A DNA stretch of 64,000 bases from contig NW_022145615.1 of NCBI RefSeq assembly GCF_000002235.5, positions 33,797,594 through 33,861,593 on the forward strand, in the 5' to 3' direction. The stretch is from Strongylocentrotus purpuratus. Lineage: Eukaryota; Echinodermata; Echinoidea; Camarodonta; Strongylocentrotidae. The notes under the pieces were generated by a model. That model was not told where the DNA came from and ran no database searches. It saw only the letters and a program-made list of their open reading frames with translations. The translations under genes were made by a program, and so were the position numbers. Each line of letters starts with the position of its first letter. The stretch's first letter is position 1. Shown here one piece after another: positions 25,401-40,400 of this stretch.

Positions 25401-28400
25401 CACGTGATCCATCGACGCTTCTTATTGGCTTCATTCTCGACCCCATTTTTATACATTTGTTTGTATGTTTGTTTGTTTGTATATCTGACAGCTCTTTCTC
25501 CTAGAAGAACAGAGAGAGAGAAAGTTTGACTTTCATGCTCGGATCATCCAGAAGGCATTCAGACAATTCAATGCACAGAAGTACTATCTCAGACTCAAAC
25601 AGCAAGGTAAAGAAACAAATATGGACGTTATAGACCGATGGTCTTTCTGTACAGGCCGTCATGAAAGCAGGTGGAATTCATTTGAAATGATGCAAACGGA
25701 TATTTTTAAAAGTTTTTGAATAAGTTAAGTTGTAGCAGATTATACAAAGCTTTGTGTCACATGAAACTTTCAATAAAGAAAACAAAACTTATCTTACTAT
25801 TTTCAATAATGATCATTTTTAGGTAATTTTTTTTAGTTTCATCAAAATCCTCAAATGATTTATGCATGATTTAATACAAAATTTGAAATCTTTCCAAGTG
25901 TTTAAATAGTCATTCAAGTGAGAGTTGGGAATACAACTGCTTGACAGATAATGTGTTACCTTTACTACAACTTAACCTTGTTTGTAAATCCCTCGTTCAA
26001 ATTGGTTGTGTAATAATAATAATAATAGTGGGTTCTTGTAAAGCGTTCATGTCTGTCAGACTTGACACTCCTGGTGCTCTTGATTATTACCCTGGCTTTA
26101 GCATGGCTGCCATTACGGCACTCTAGCATTTGAAGGAATTAATTCCTGCCAGGTACCCATTTACATCACCTCGGTTGAGTGTGGCAATTGTAGATCAATG
26201 TCTTGCCAAAGGACATTAGTGTACTGTTTAATTGAATTGAAATGATGTTCATATTTATGCAACCATACATGACGATTGAACTAAATCTGACCCATTGCAG
26301 CCAGTGACATCCTGTTCGACAAGAAGGAGAGGAGGCGCTACAGTCTCAACCGTAACTTTGTCGGGGACTACATCGGCTTTGAGCACAATGTATCCCTGCA
26401 GGCGTTGGTTGCTAGGAGAGAGAGGATTGAGTTTGCTGATAAGGTCAACAAGTATGACAGGAGATTCAAGGTAAGTACGTGTCCTAATGAGTTTCTTTAT
26501 AAACCCATCGACTACTGACTTCTCTCATTGTCATAGGCTTAATGTAGTAACTAAACAGTTCGAGTAGGCAATGGGTTAAACACTTCTGATTCAGGTTTGT
26601 TTGGTTGCATTTAGTGAAGATTTGAATCTGTTTCCCAACATCTGATAGATAAAGGGAATTTCCCCAAAATGGCACCCTTCTAGTTCTCTCCTTTGACACA
26701 ACTAAGTTATTATAAAAGGCATAGATTATATCTGTTCTCTCTTACAGTTTTATTAATGGAGAACAAAAATCAAGGTAATAGTTGTTTGGATTTTTGTACA
26801 GCAATATATAAACTGAATTTTAAGCCCTAATTTTATCTGGAAATATATACTCTAATCATGCTTAATACTGGCTTTGGGGAATGATATTCCGTGTTTCAAG
26901 TCTTACCAAGAGAATTTGACCCATGCAGGAGAGTAAATTATCTGTTCGTGTCCACTCTCCAATCCAACTTATGTATATATTTGACCTTTTGAGAAGTATG
27001 TGTAGTTTGCAGTGTCTACTTGTATAAATGAAACACTGAGATATCCGACCAATGTCTTTGTGATAAAACACAATCAGACCATACCTGTAAATCTTTTCTC
27101 TATTGATTCTGTCAGGTCACGAAGCGAGACCTGCTACTATCAGGCAGGAATATCTATCTGATTGGTCGAGAGCAGATCAAGAAAGGGCCAGAGAAAGGTC
27201 AGATCAGGGACGTGGTCAAAAGGAAGATTCCCCTCAACCATATACACAGTGTATCTCTCAGGTCAGTGTGCAGTTTGTTACTCAGCTTTTGTGAGTTATG
27301 ATGTTACTTGGCTTGGAATCTTCTTTATTACATCCTTTATTTCTTTCTCCTGGGGAAGTTTTATAGCTCATTGGAATATTGTAGCTGAAGTGTAAATAGA
27401 GAGTAAAGGAAAGATGATTAGAAATGGAGAAAGAGAATGAAAGAGTGATATGAATAAAGAGAGAGAGAGAGAGAGAGAGAGGGGAGGGGAGGGGAGGGGA
27501 GGGGAGGGGGGGGGGGGGGGAGGAAGAGAAGGAAGAATGAGTGAGAATGAGCAAGATTGAGCAAGAATGAGAAAAGATTGACCTAGGAATGAGCAAAAAT
27601 GAGCAAAAATGACCTAGGAATGAGCAAGAATGACCTAGGAATGAGCAAGAATGACCTAAGTATCAGCAAGAATGAGCAAGAAAGAGCAAGAAGGGAGGAG
27701 GGGAGAGAGAAATATTTCTTGTAGTATTCATAGATCACCCTGAGAAGAATTCTGCCCCATATATTAAATCATAATTACACTACCTAAATCCTGAAATAAT
27801 GATTGACATTCACCCATGAAGATAAAGCAGGATGCACTGCATGTGAACCCTTCTCTCCTACATTTGAACTCTCTCACCTGTGTGTTGTAGGCGTCAGTTT
27901 GTGGTTTGTGTGTTAGGCAACCAGTCTTGGGTTATTTCTGTGAGAGTGAGTCAACAATTCGAGGCAGAGTTTGTCCCTTCTGTCGCTAGGTGATCTGAGC
28001 CCACTCTCCTGGAGGTGGGGCAGCAAGGTCCTTGAAAGTTCTCCCAACTTTCTGCGTAATATAGGGGGTTGCCAACTTTGTAGTGACACAATACACATAT
28101 GCTACTGTAGTCAATTCCATATTCAAATTTTACAGAAAATATGGTCAATACCCAACTATTCAAGGGTAAAATTAGACGATACAATTTGGATCAAATAAAT
28201 AATGAAAGCTATTTGTAGAATCTTTATAATTGTGTTCAACATACAGATTTTTTTATTTTAAAGTCTATTTTTACAAAGCTCTAGCAATTCGTTTTTATAG
28301 CCATAGTTGCAATATTACAAACAGTACCCCACCCCCACCCCTCCCTTCCCCACCCCTCCCCATCCCACCCACTTATCCCCTATCTCAGCAATTGGACATT

Positions 28401-31400
28401 GTCCAGGTATAGGCCTAACAGGATGCTAGGATTTCTTATCAGGCCCTTGGAATATGAGCCAAATTGTCTCTATCAATTAATCTACCTATATGATTTTCAT
28501 ATGAGGTAGATGTTAAATTGTTTCCTGCAAACCTACTCTGTTAGGAAGTTGTTGAGATTTTAATGGTTTCCCTTCAGCAGTACATATTTCATTTTTCCAC
28601 TTGGCCAAGTAGACTCATCATTCCTGAAATATTTATTTTTAGGATCAAATCAAGGATGTTCTTCCTTGTAAGATCTACATATACATGTACATGTACACTG
28701 TTTGACATGTACTTGTGCATGTTGGTTTTTAATGAGTGTTTAATGTGTTTGTGAGATCATATCTACGATAAACATTCTGAATTTGACTTTACTTGTATTA
28801 TGTAATTACGTTAGCATTCAGATATCAGGCTGCAATATATCTCAGAAAAAAAGTCAATTCCTCAAAATATTAATTAATTTTCAGAATGAAGCAAATTGTT
28901 TCATCTGTATTATATTCAAATTGATGTATGCCATGTAGAAGTAGCCAAGGGTAAACCATTATCTTACTTATAGTATTTACTTTAATGAAATGATGATAAA
29001 TTTCCTGAAATAAATATTTGTCGTAATATTTATGCCCAACTCAGAATTAGACAAGATGAGACTTGAAATTGGTGGATAGTACCGGTACCTTTAAGTTTGA
29101 GCATTGTACTTTTGACTACGTCTACATATTTTTATTTTTACTTTTACGTTGGTCTATTACTGTATTGCTACTTCAGCAATAAAGAACAGAGACATTATGA
29201 CAAATACATACAAAGAAAAGGAGAACATACTAAGAAAAGCCCAGGTCTTGACCTGATTAATGGTTCATGCAGGACAGGAAACATAAAAAGGCATAATTCA
29301 TTTCTTTTAGAAATCAACATGGTGGTTATACAGATTAGGTAGCCACTTAATGTGACAAGTGATATAAATTATTGAAAAATATTGACATATAGTAAATAAT
29401 AAGTTATTAAAACAATTTAGAGTAATCCAGACAAATCGCAATTAATATTCTGACACTCTCACTGAAGTATTTAGACCCCCCCCCCCACCCAAAGGTAATT
29501 GTGTTTTTGTCCTGTGATTACGTCCTACCAACAGCCTACCGTCTTACATTAATTAAAACTAATTAGTACTTTTGAGTATCATGAACAACGAGCTTAGGCT
29601 GGGGTATTTATTATGATTTTGTAAGGTGGTAGCCTGTTGTTATTCATGAGTCGCATGCAAACTTGTATCGTGCAGTCCATTGTCTTCAATTAATTAACAC
29701 TAATTATTAACCCTTAAGTAGCACAGTCATAACAGGAATCAAACAAAACTATTTTTCTAATGATCTTTCAGGTAGAGAGTCTGTCGTTGATATATTACCA
29801 CTACCTTCTGATGACGGCATAATGTCTTGCATTAAATGATACTAATCACTACCCGAAAGTACACATTCAAACAAGACTTCAGTCAAATCATTTACTCATA
29901 TGATCTGTTTACTTTTAGCTTTTTGTCATTCATGAATATCACGTTACATCCCCTTTTTTGGACGGCCTATTGTCTTACATTTAATATCACTAATTAATAC
30001 TCATGAGATATCACAAGCAAAGTAGGCTTAGGCCAAAACATATACTCTCATGATCTTCTTATTTTCTATAATTATCATATTACAATTATGGTTAAATGTA
30101 TTAACAGTCTAAAGCTATTTCAATTGACAGTCTATTGTCTTATATTAATTCATGCTAATTATTGTTGGCAGTATAACAATCAAATGAGCTGAAGCTGTCG
30201 TATTTTCTTTTGTGATTTTTTCCCCCTGTTGGTCTACTCTTATTCATGAGTGATCATGTTACAATGCCTTTTCTAAAGACAGACTATTATTACATTAATA
30301 AAGACAAATAATCATAAACAAACAATTTTTAGGCCTCTCATCATGGTTATATCGATTGTATTGTTATGTATAAAATTCACCCAATTAATTTACTCATTCT
30401 TACATGTACAGTGCATATATTAAATTCAAAGGAAATAAAAAGCTTGTACTAGTTTTCCTTTCACCATCTGATAGTAAAAAATAGCCCTACATAATTAGCC
30501 TCTTGTGTTTCTTGCAAAAAAGGTTGTTACAAAGTGCAACTTATTACGAACCTAATTCATATTTATGTAAATGTATGTTGATTTATGCGCATGAGCATAA
30601 TACTCTTGGATGAAGAGGATTTTATTGAAAAACCCATGATTGTGTTGTGGAGTGCAGGAAGATTTGATTATATTATCTAAATCACCTTGTCGGGATAAAA
30701 TTGACTGTCAAGTGAACATATTTGCTTATTCCATCTTAACCCTTGTTAAGCCCTGTGTCTTTAAGAAATCCAACCTATTTGTGTCTATTTGGATCCAAAT
30801 GGATGCGTGTATAGAACATAATGATTTCATGAGTCATTCATGTATTCTAATGTAATCTATAGGAAAACCTTTTTTGCAGCCTTGGATACTATTTGCCTAT
30901 AGCAGGTTTACCTTGGTATCTTTATATTGACTATACGTTTATTTATATCTCCATTAGACTCCATATATCTGTATATTTTTTTTCTTGAGTATCTTCGATC
31001 CCACCGCTGCCACCATTATGTAATGATAAACTATATATAACATTCATGAAACCTTTTGACAGCATGTCTCTCAAACCTGAGTGATGACTACTAGAATCTC
31101 TTAACAAAGACCACTCGGTTTTTCAAATGGGTTAATATAGTTGTATCATTACTCGCTTTACAATACCTATTCTCTGTATTTTTATTTTTTTGCAGTACTC
31201 TTCAGGATGACATGTTTGTGCTCCATGTAAGTGAGGAATATGACAGCATCTTAGAGTCCACTTTCAAGACTGAATTCCTGACCGTACTCAACAAGAAGTT
31301 CCAAGAGACTCTACAACAGAAACTGATGGTCAACTTCAATGACTCGTAAGTAACTGAAACATATCCTATTGTACTACCATTGTCCTCTTACCATCCGATT

Positions 31401-34400
31401 AGTGGACATCTGGTAATGTTATTAGCTTAAAGACGATATCCGAACTGAAAAATGAAATGGATGAATTATGTATCAATGAAAGCTTATAAGCCATAGATTA
31501 CAATAATATCAATTACATGTATATGCCATTTTAGTGTCTGTCGGAAGAGTATCAGCTTTGATGGATTTAGCAAGGCATGTTAATGTAGAACTCATACTTG
31601 CATGACAGATGATTGACTACAGTTCAATGAAAAGTAATGTTCCTGACATTCATATATTTAAAAAGGAAGAAAAAGAAATGTTTCCTTTTTTCAGATTGTT
31701 ATCTCGTACCCCAAGTAAAGTTAATAATGGGGTCATGGTATGAGTGATATTTAACATAAAGCACGCCCTCTATCTTTTTGCCATTGTGCCTGATTTGCAT
31801 GTGAAGATAATAATCTTTATCAGGCATAGTAGCTGTAGAAAGAAATACAATGGAATAATGTTCAGTTGACGCTAGTGACAAGATGAGCCAAGATTTCTTT
31901 GCAATCGTTTGTCCCTAATTGTGGAACGACCTGCTAGTTGGCTAGACCAGAGGAACCCCCAGGTACCCACAATGTATGACTTGTGATTGTGTTATGTAAC
32001 TCAGGAAGGGCATGAAAACAAAGCTAATTGGCTTGATGACAAGACCTATAATGCTTTGGGTAGTGTGTCTTGCAAATACTCTCCAATAACTGTTTTCAAT
32101 CTTTATGTCTGTGCTCTGATTTGCCATGGATTCTGCATGCACTCCAGTCACATTGTTGTTCATTAAAAAGAGATTTAGTGGATAGTTTCATGATCAAAAT
32201 TGTGGTTTTCACGTGACAATAGCCATTCTTTCCCAGAAAGAATATGAAATGCATGCTCTAATGATATGGAAGAAAATATTAATATAATTAATATGGGTCT
32301 ATTCTTCCTTCAAATCAGCAGGGAATATCATGAATTAGTTTTTCAGTCAATAGATATGACTGCTTTGTAAAAAAAAAAAATTAACAACAGCATTAATATA
32401 TATACATGTATAAGGGACCTTAGAGCAAACCTACTCTTGAAGATACTATGTCCCTGTTGCAGCCAACATCAAATTCTGTATAACTATGCAGGAATTGTGA
32501 AATTAAAACGTTAGCAGTGTCCTAATATTCAAATTATGCAAGAAAACTGTTTACGTGCTAGACTTCACTGTCAGACACTATTGAGTGACTGACTGGCTTT
32601 TTTTTTTCTTTGTTAATAACATACATATAATGAGCTGTAAAGGGTACATGAGCATTTGTCTACATCAAAAACCCACTTCTTGTAATGGCCAATATTAAAC
32701 TGATTGAATCTTCACGTTAGAGGTTTACGGTACACCATGTGTAAAGTCCTAGAAGGACTAAGGAAAGTGGATAGAAAATAGAAGTGAAAATAGAAAGGCG
32801 AGAAAGTGGAGGTTGGAAGGAAGAGTATCTTTCAGAAGTGAGTATAGTCCTGAAAAGGACTGTAAACCAGAAAGTTGTAGATTGAATCTTTGCGCAGCAT
32901 AAAACGTACGATCCTTCGGTACAATGGTCTGAAAATCAGACTATTACTTACTGGCTCTATAGCTCTTAAGTCGATTTGACAGCTAATAGTCGTTATTTTC
33001 CCACTTATTTTGGAGCCCCCCCCCCCTTTTTTTTTAGGGAAGTTCTATTAAATTAATATATCTTTCAAAAAATGCCGTTGGAATTTAACCTTTTCATTTT
33101 TTGGCCTGCAAATGAGACATAGTACCTTTAACAGTTTGAAAAGTTTTCATTGGAAAAAAAATGATAAAATCTGCTTCTAGGCAAGTTTCACTTTTTCTGC
33201 AGAATCACTCCAGAAAGAACTCAAATAATTGTTACTCTGCTGTGAATATCTTGCATCTTGCAATTTTCATGACTTGGAATTTTGTTGAAAGTAAAATACA
33301 AGCCAGGGCATATATATTCAGGGAAATGCAAGATTAAATTGGAAAGATTTCCTGCAAACATTATTTTTCAAAAGGCTGTATAGACATACTACAAGTCATT
33401 TTGGAAGGTAATCAAGTTGGCTTTGAGAATTATCTGAGCTATTTATGTGATTATGGAAATATGCAATTTTCAGGAATCACCAGAGGGCCCCTTTTTCTGA
33501 ATCACCGAGGTTGTCATAACTACGAAATGTAAACAAACAGATCGAAGTATCAAAATGAAACAGCAAAATTCTTGCACACTCTCAAATGTACCTATATACT
33601 TTACAAATAAATTCATATTGCAAATCAAGTTCAAAAGGGGAAACATGTAGGAAAAAATTAGTTGAACAATGCTATGAATTTCCTTTCTGATGATATCTTC
33701 CATGACTTTGGGGCAAGGTACAAATACATTTTTCTCTGTATTCCTTTTGGGAATTATCTTTGAATTTTCCCTGACTAATCATTTAACATTTTTCAGAACA
33801 TATTTACTTGGATGATTTTTCATATATTCTTGGCCTAATTGATGACAAATTATTTTACGACCTGCTCTACTGTTTGAATAGTAGTATAGTACGCATGCCT
33901 TTAATGAATTTATTAAGGTATGATGTAGTGAAATAATACTTGCTGCTATGTAGGGCTAATGGTCTGCTATTCATGCATGATACAAATGTTTCATTTTCTT
34001 CATTTTTCATTTCCAATTAATACTACATCCTTTAAATTTTGCAAGTATCATACCCATAACGCCGGCGGACCAGGTAAATTGATATGTAACAGAGATCACC
34101 ATTTCCTAATTAAATTGTGCTTCTCTAATTGCATTTGCAAGTGAAAAGAGGTCTTAATCCACGTTAAGCAGCTCACCAGACATTCTCAAGATGTTTCGTT
34201 CAAACTAAATCTCTGGAAACAATCTCTAATTACCTTCCCTGTAGGGCAAGAAACGTTAGGACTCTTTAGTTAGGTTCACACAACATTTTGTAAAGTTAAA
34301 AGTGAGGTTATGTTTTTAAACTTCAAGTTATCTTGTAGTTACAGACCGTGCAGACATCCTCTTAGTTAATGCTAATAATATTCTGTGTTTTTAAAGTGCT

Positions 34401-37400
34401 TAATATATCAACGATGTCTCTAAGCGCTTTTAGATATAGTATTACCCCGATCATCGGATTCAGGCTTACCCACACACAATGTATGCACATTCTCCACTCC
34501 CTGGGGAGCATTCTAGCCAGGTGCAATTTTACAGACGCTCACAATGCTGAGCAAACTACATTAATGTTGCATCATACCGGGTATAATACCTGGGTGGAGA
34601 GTGGCAAATGTAGATTAACGTCTTACAAAAGGATGCTAGGGTGGGCTTGGATTTAAACCCAGTACCTTGTGATCTTCCATCCGGTGGCTTATTTATTAGA
34701 CCACAACACCTAACCTCTAAGTTTACTTGAAGTTATAAACCACAAGCCATCTTATGGTTAGTGTGATGCAGACGAGCAGAGGGGGTCATTTGATGTTATA
34801 TTTAACTACTTCTTGCCGACTTATGGTCTAACGCTTTGAATACATGTTGTTCATGTGTGAACCCTTCTCACTGTAAGTGGATCGTTATTTGAGACTGCAA
34901 GGTTTTGCAAACTTGAAAGTTCTAAATTACCACACTTCTGTGTGAACATGGCTTAATTTTAGTCTCAGATCTTCTCACTCATGAACATTGAATAATGTCA
35001 AACTTATGTCTCCAGAATCCTTCATTAATGCATGGAATTCCTATGAGATAAGACATTTGAGGTTGGGAGTATTTTGGAGCAGGTGCATGTGAGATGAAAA
35101 CTGAGCTTGAAGAAATGGAAGAAGGAAAGTTTAATGTATAAAGTTGTGATTTCTTAGTGCTAGTAAATGAATGTTAGCTTGAATAAGGTGAAAAGGAAAA
35201 AGAATGTGTAACAAAACTTGGCTACAAACTTGAGAAGGAAATATCTCAAGGTATTTGAAGTTTGGTCAATAGATTTAAGATGTGCCATTTAACCATTGAA
35301 AGTTTGTGAATCTATTTGCAAGATTTTGGGAAGCAAAAGAGCAGATTTTTTTGCCCAAAAGTCCATAGTACAGTGTCCATGTATTGCTCTTTTATTACCA
35401 GCAAAACTTAGCAACAGACTTTGATTTTTTTTTATTTCATATAAACTCCCCCAAAAATGTAAGCATTTCAAGTTTGAGACTATATCTCTTATCATATTTA
35501 ATGTGGGTATCATTGAAAAGCCTGTTTATTCCCCTTTACATTGATGCCCTATTTGTTATTATCATGTAATCATGGAATATGCTGTTCAACTGAATATGGG
35601 GGGAGGGGGGGGGGCAGCCTTTATTTTTCTTTCAGTTACTTTCTGTCACTCTACCTCTCCCTTATTTCTCTCTCTTCCCCTCTGCCTCTCTCCCCACCTT
35701 TCTTCCTCCTTCCAACCCCGCTTTGTCTTCTTTATCTTACTTTCTCTCTCCACTGTCACTTTCTCTCTTCTTTCTCCTTCTTTTCTTTTTATATTCTCCT
35801 AATGTGCCTCTCTTAGCATTTTTCTCCTTGAATTCTCCATGATTGAACATCCTATCAGGATTGAGAAGTCACAATTCTGTTTTCAGGGCTCTCTTGAAAT
35901 TACAAGACAATCGCTGAAAAAATATGCATAATTGTCTCATGCCATCCCCAATCACACTTTGCCTTTAGCCTGGAAATGAGCCGAGGTCTTCTCCTAACAC
36001 TGTCCTCTTCCTCGCCAAAGGGAACCCTTTTCCTGGCAACAGCCATCAATTACACTGGATCATGCTGTAATCAACCCGTGTCGCTAAACATGCCCCATGC
36101 CATGTGAGACTCAAAACCTTTCCTGAGGAACCCCTTTCCAGGATGTTCTGTGCTGTCGAATCTACTTGCGGATCAAAGCCTCCATCTTTTACAAACAATC
36201 CCCCTCCCCAAGTATTATCAGCGGTCTTGTATGGATGCCTCATCTTTTAGTTCCCCTTCCTCTCACACAGGTGTTGCTATAGGATCATCATATGCATGCA
36301 GAAACACATGCCTACATTTTAAAAAGCTGCCTTAATTCCTCTGGTGTATCATGTGTTATCGGATCTGCAAGTAGATCAGTGCCCCCATCTTCTATTTAGT
36401 TTACCCCAGGACATGAGGTGCCATTTGATCTATAGCCTACATCTTCTATAAACTATTCCCTTCCCACAAAAAGCAGCAGCTTCTTCAAATAGCTTATCGT
36501 CTATTGAGAGCCCAGTGGGCATTAACTCATGTACTTTAAAACAGTTAACAGCCTTCTGGCTCTCAACAGACTATATAGTAAACTCTTTTTACGGAAGTAT
36601 ACCCCCAAGGTTAGGATCTAGTTAATCCCATGTCATAACACAGCACTATTGGGGCTTTGAACCCTGGAGCGTACCAAGGAAAGTGTCCCTATTTCCCCAG
36701 GACCTTTACTGCATCGGATCTATTCTAGGATTGATCCCGTTTCTTCCAGCTTCTTTCTCTTGGCTCTCATTACCTGGACCCAAATATTTCTTCTCCCCTC
36801 TCGCTTTTGAATCCTAGCTTACCTTAAACATTTTCAATGTATTTTTACCCTTTTTTGCCCCTTCCTCAGGATTTCCAGGATTTCAAGTGCCATGCAGATA
36901 CCTAGATTGCCCCTACCGGTATTCTCTTCAAACAATTTCCTTTCTGCAAGCAGGTCATACATGCCCCTCTACGACATCACTTCCTTCGGGTCCATTCCCT
37001 TTATACCCCAAATCCTTGATGAAGGTACCCCTCTCTTTAAGATCTTGCGAATCATACCACCTTCCCCCCGTCACCCCCATTCTTCCGTCTTACCCTATGA
37101 ACCAAGTTCCTCTGCGTCTTTACCCTCCTCATGTCCTTACTTCGACAGGAAATGAGGTTTAATGATCTTCCTTTCAACTCTCTATGGGAGCCAACAAATA
37201 ATAACCCCTTTTCCCTGAAAACCTCCCCTGATTAAGGGTAGCAAGTCAGAGCCATTGATGTTTTTTTTTTAAGGATCAAGGCATCACGTTGTTATGCTTC
37301 TCCAAAATTTCTGTGAATGTTTCTCTATTTCCGTTGACCCCGGAGGCGTAACTATCTGTTATTGTCAAAGCCCTGATCAAGATAGAAATCAATGGGATGG

Positions 37401-40400
37401 GAAAGATCGCCAAGATGCACTTGTCAATTCCCGATGATTCCTTGAGGCCCGTAAGCCAGAAATAATGATACTTTGTCCCAAGATGGTTTACATGTTCTTC
37501 CTCTTCCGATTCTGTGCCGATGACGCATCTTTATCACTGTATCATCTTCAGGGTTGTTGCACAAACAAGATGAATTAAGTCATGGATAGATAGTTACTCA
37601 TCATCTTGCAGTAGATAAATCAATTTGATACATATTTTTGTAGAATGTGTGCTTTACAATGACACATGCAGGATGACCTGATCAACAGTATGCACTTGTT
37701 TTTAAGAATGGGGTCAAAGATATGTAAAACCTTTATGGAAGTCATTTAAAGGGAAGTACTATCTTTGCCCCTCATTTTGACTGTACTGTGCAGTTTGGAT
37801 AAGAGCTATGTCACAGTGATGTACACAAAATCTTTTCATGTTTTCTAACATAGTTTACTTTCAAATGATTATTGTTTCCATCATTTTAATTTGTACATTT
37901 TTCAAAATTACATCTACGGTACTGTAAATAGTAACCACCATTCTGCATTATTTTTGAATATTTGACTATTGCTAACATTTTAGACAAGTTCTAGGGCCCC
38001 AAAACCACAACCCTGAGGAAACTTCTGATTACCCTTTTTTAGGCATTAGTACTCGGGTCGAGACATCCACATCCAAAATGCAGTATGAGAACGACACTCA
38101 CTATTCCATTGGCCACATCTAGACACAGGTTTTACTGTGTCCTGTACTTTCATGAGTTTGTTGTTTTGAAGAGTCGTGTCTCTCTTCAGAAGTTCAATGC
38201 TAGACTGATGGAAACATTATCCAATTGAATAGCATTAGAAGACTGTTTGTACAGAGACATCAACCAATTTGATTATCAATCTATAGCTAGGCTAATAGGT
38301 GTGAGACAGCTTATTGTAGTTTCAGGAAGTATTAAAGTCTGGACCAGATGTGTTTGCAGGAATGTCCTCCAAGGAGACGATAGTCTTTGATGTCTCGCAG
38401 AACACCATTTTACCGGGGTTCTAAATAGAACATCTAGCAAGTGACTAACCACTGATTGGCCGGTGACGTAACTAATCATATTGAAGAGGGTATTGATGTG
38501 AGACAGTTTATTGCAGTGTCATGAAGTACTAGAACTTGAACCAGATACATCTACATCATAATAATAATAATAATAATAATAGCCTAATAGTCCACCCCAA
38601 ATTTTATTAAACCGAAACGGAAATTCTTTTTGCCCAATTGATCGTGAGCCCGGCAGCCACTGAGCAGCGCCAGATCGACGTTGCTCTATCCATTCATGTG
38701 TGTATACAGGAATGTCCACTTAGATGACAGGTTGTATAATTCTCAGGAGTCTACCACAGATACTATGTATAGACAATGGCACTGTGGTCAAATTCTAGCA
38801 CTGCACATTTTTAACTCCAACACCAGATCAAACCCTGTCCTTTACCCTAAACCTACCCTGGTCATTTTCCCAATGCAAAACAAATATTTTCTCTGTTATT
38901 ATGGTATGTCTTAGAGATCTAGACTAAGTCAAAAATATAAATAAAAGTGAATCTAATGTACATGTATTGATACATGTATGAATGTATATGTAGTATACCA
39001 AAGATCATATGATTGTTCTGAAAGAAAGAAAATAAACATGTATGTAACTGTTCATATTTTTGATTTAAATTCTTTTCAACATTTCATGTCTAAAGTTCTA
39101 GGGGGGAAATATCTACCGGTATTAGAGCTACATTGTAAGTGAGTGCTGCATAATATTTCAATAAACAGAGTTTTTTTTAATTGTTCCAGAAGGAAATGAA
39201 GACGTTATATTTCACCTTTGCCTAATTTTGTGGTAACCTTATTTGAAGCAGGCCTTTAGAAATCTCACCATAATGAAAGGCAAGCTTGTTTTGTTTGGCA
39301 TTCGATTAAGACAAGAGGGGACGTGAACAAATTCAAACATATCGACGGAGACAGACATTTCCTGCACTAAACCAACTGACTCATGAAGAAGGAACACTCG
39401 GGCAAATTAGATTCGGTAAAAACAAATTCAGGGAGTTTATTTATTATCAAAATCTTGATTAGAGTTGATGTGTTGTGACTTAAGTTGAAAATTGGGTTGT
39501 CAGAATATATAACATCAAGAGTTATAAACAAATCAACTGGACTTGCTTTGTTTTAGCTTAGCATTTTATCAGAATAAAGAAAAAAATTCATGATTCAATC
39601 ACAGCTCTATAATAGTAGATTCATTTATCTTATGTCTAACATAAGGGTGTTCAATCACAAACCCTCTATGCTCAGTTTCTACACTATAATTAACCCTATG
39701 ACAACTGGTTTCACACATTCCCATAGGCTTAATACAGGAGCCAACTGATTCCAGTAGGCAATGAGTTAAATTCTTAACTTCAATACTGGATCAAACAATC
39801 TACTTAACCTTAATCCTAGCCCTATACCCTTCCTAGAACCCAACTGCAGCCCCAACACTATGTCTTTGATGAGTATTAATAGTCAGGTCACACTAGAGAA
39901 CTACATTATGTGGTATTTATTTGTAAGCAGAATTAAAGAACCACCTTCAAGAGAGAAGACTTGCATGCAACTTATTTTATTTGATTGATTAATATCCCAG
40001 ATATAAACAGTAGTAGCATATAAGGAGTGGTAAAGCTAACATGTGAATAGATCAATGCGAGGTACTATCATTAATTGTTTTAATTAATGGCAACAATTTT
40101 GAGAGGTTATTGAGCCTTCACTTCAATCAGGGACTTGGTAGTAGCTATCAAGGCCCTGCTTCAATTAAAAGAGAGTAGAAGAGAGTTAGAGCATATATAG
40201 GGCAGCTGAAGTGATAATATAACAAACAGGAAATAAAATGTATTGTGGCTCCTAGAATACTAAGAACATGTAATGTCCAAAATATGGGCTCTAGATCTTC
40301 TCTATATAGTAGACTATAAAATCGGGTCAATTTTGCAGATTGAAATATATTTATTGAGACAGCTCAACTTCTGCTGTTAATGAATGACTTATCAGGGGGA

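Noticed and set aside
27282-27596. Reverse-strand open frame rich in Ser/Pro/Leu
   Set aside because: Low-complexity GA/GGGGA tract read in reverse.
36887-37162. Proline-rich open frame of 91 codons
   Set aside because: Pyrimidine-rich intron sequence with overlapping frames open by composition; no splice signals, no family resemblance.
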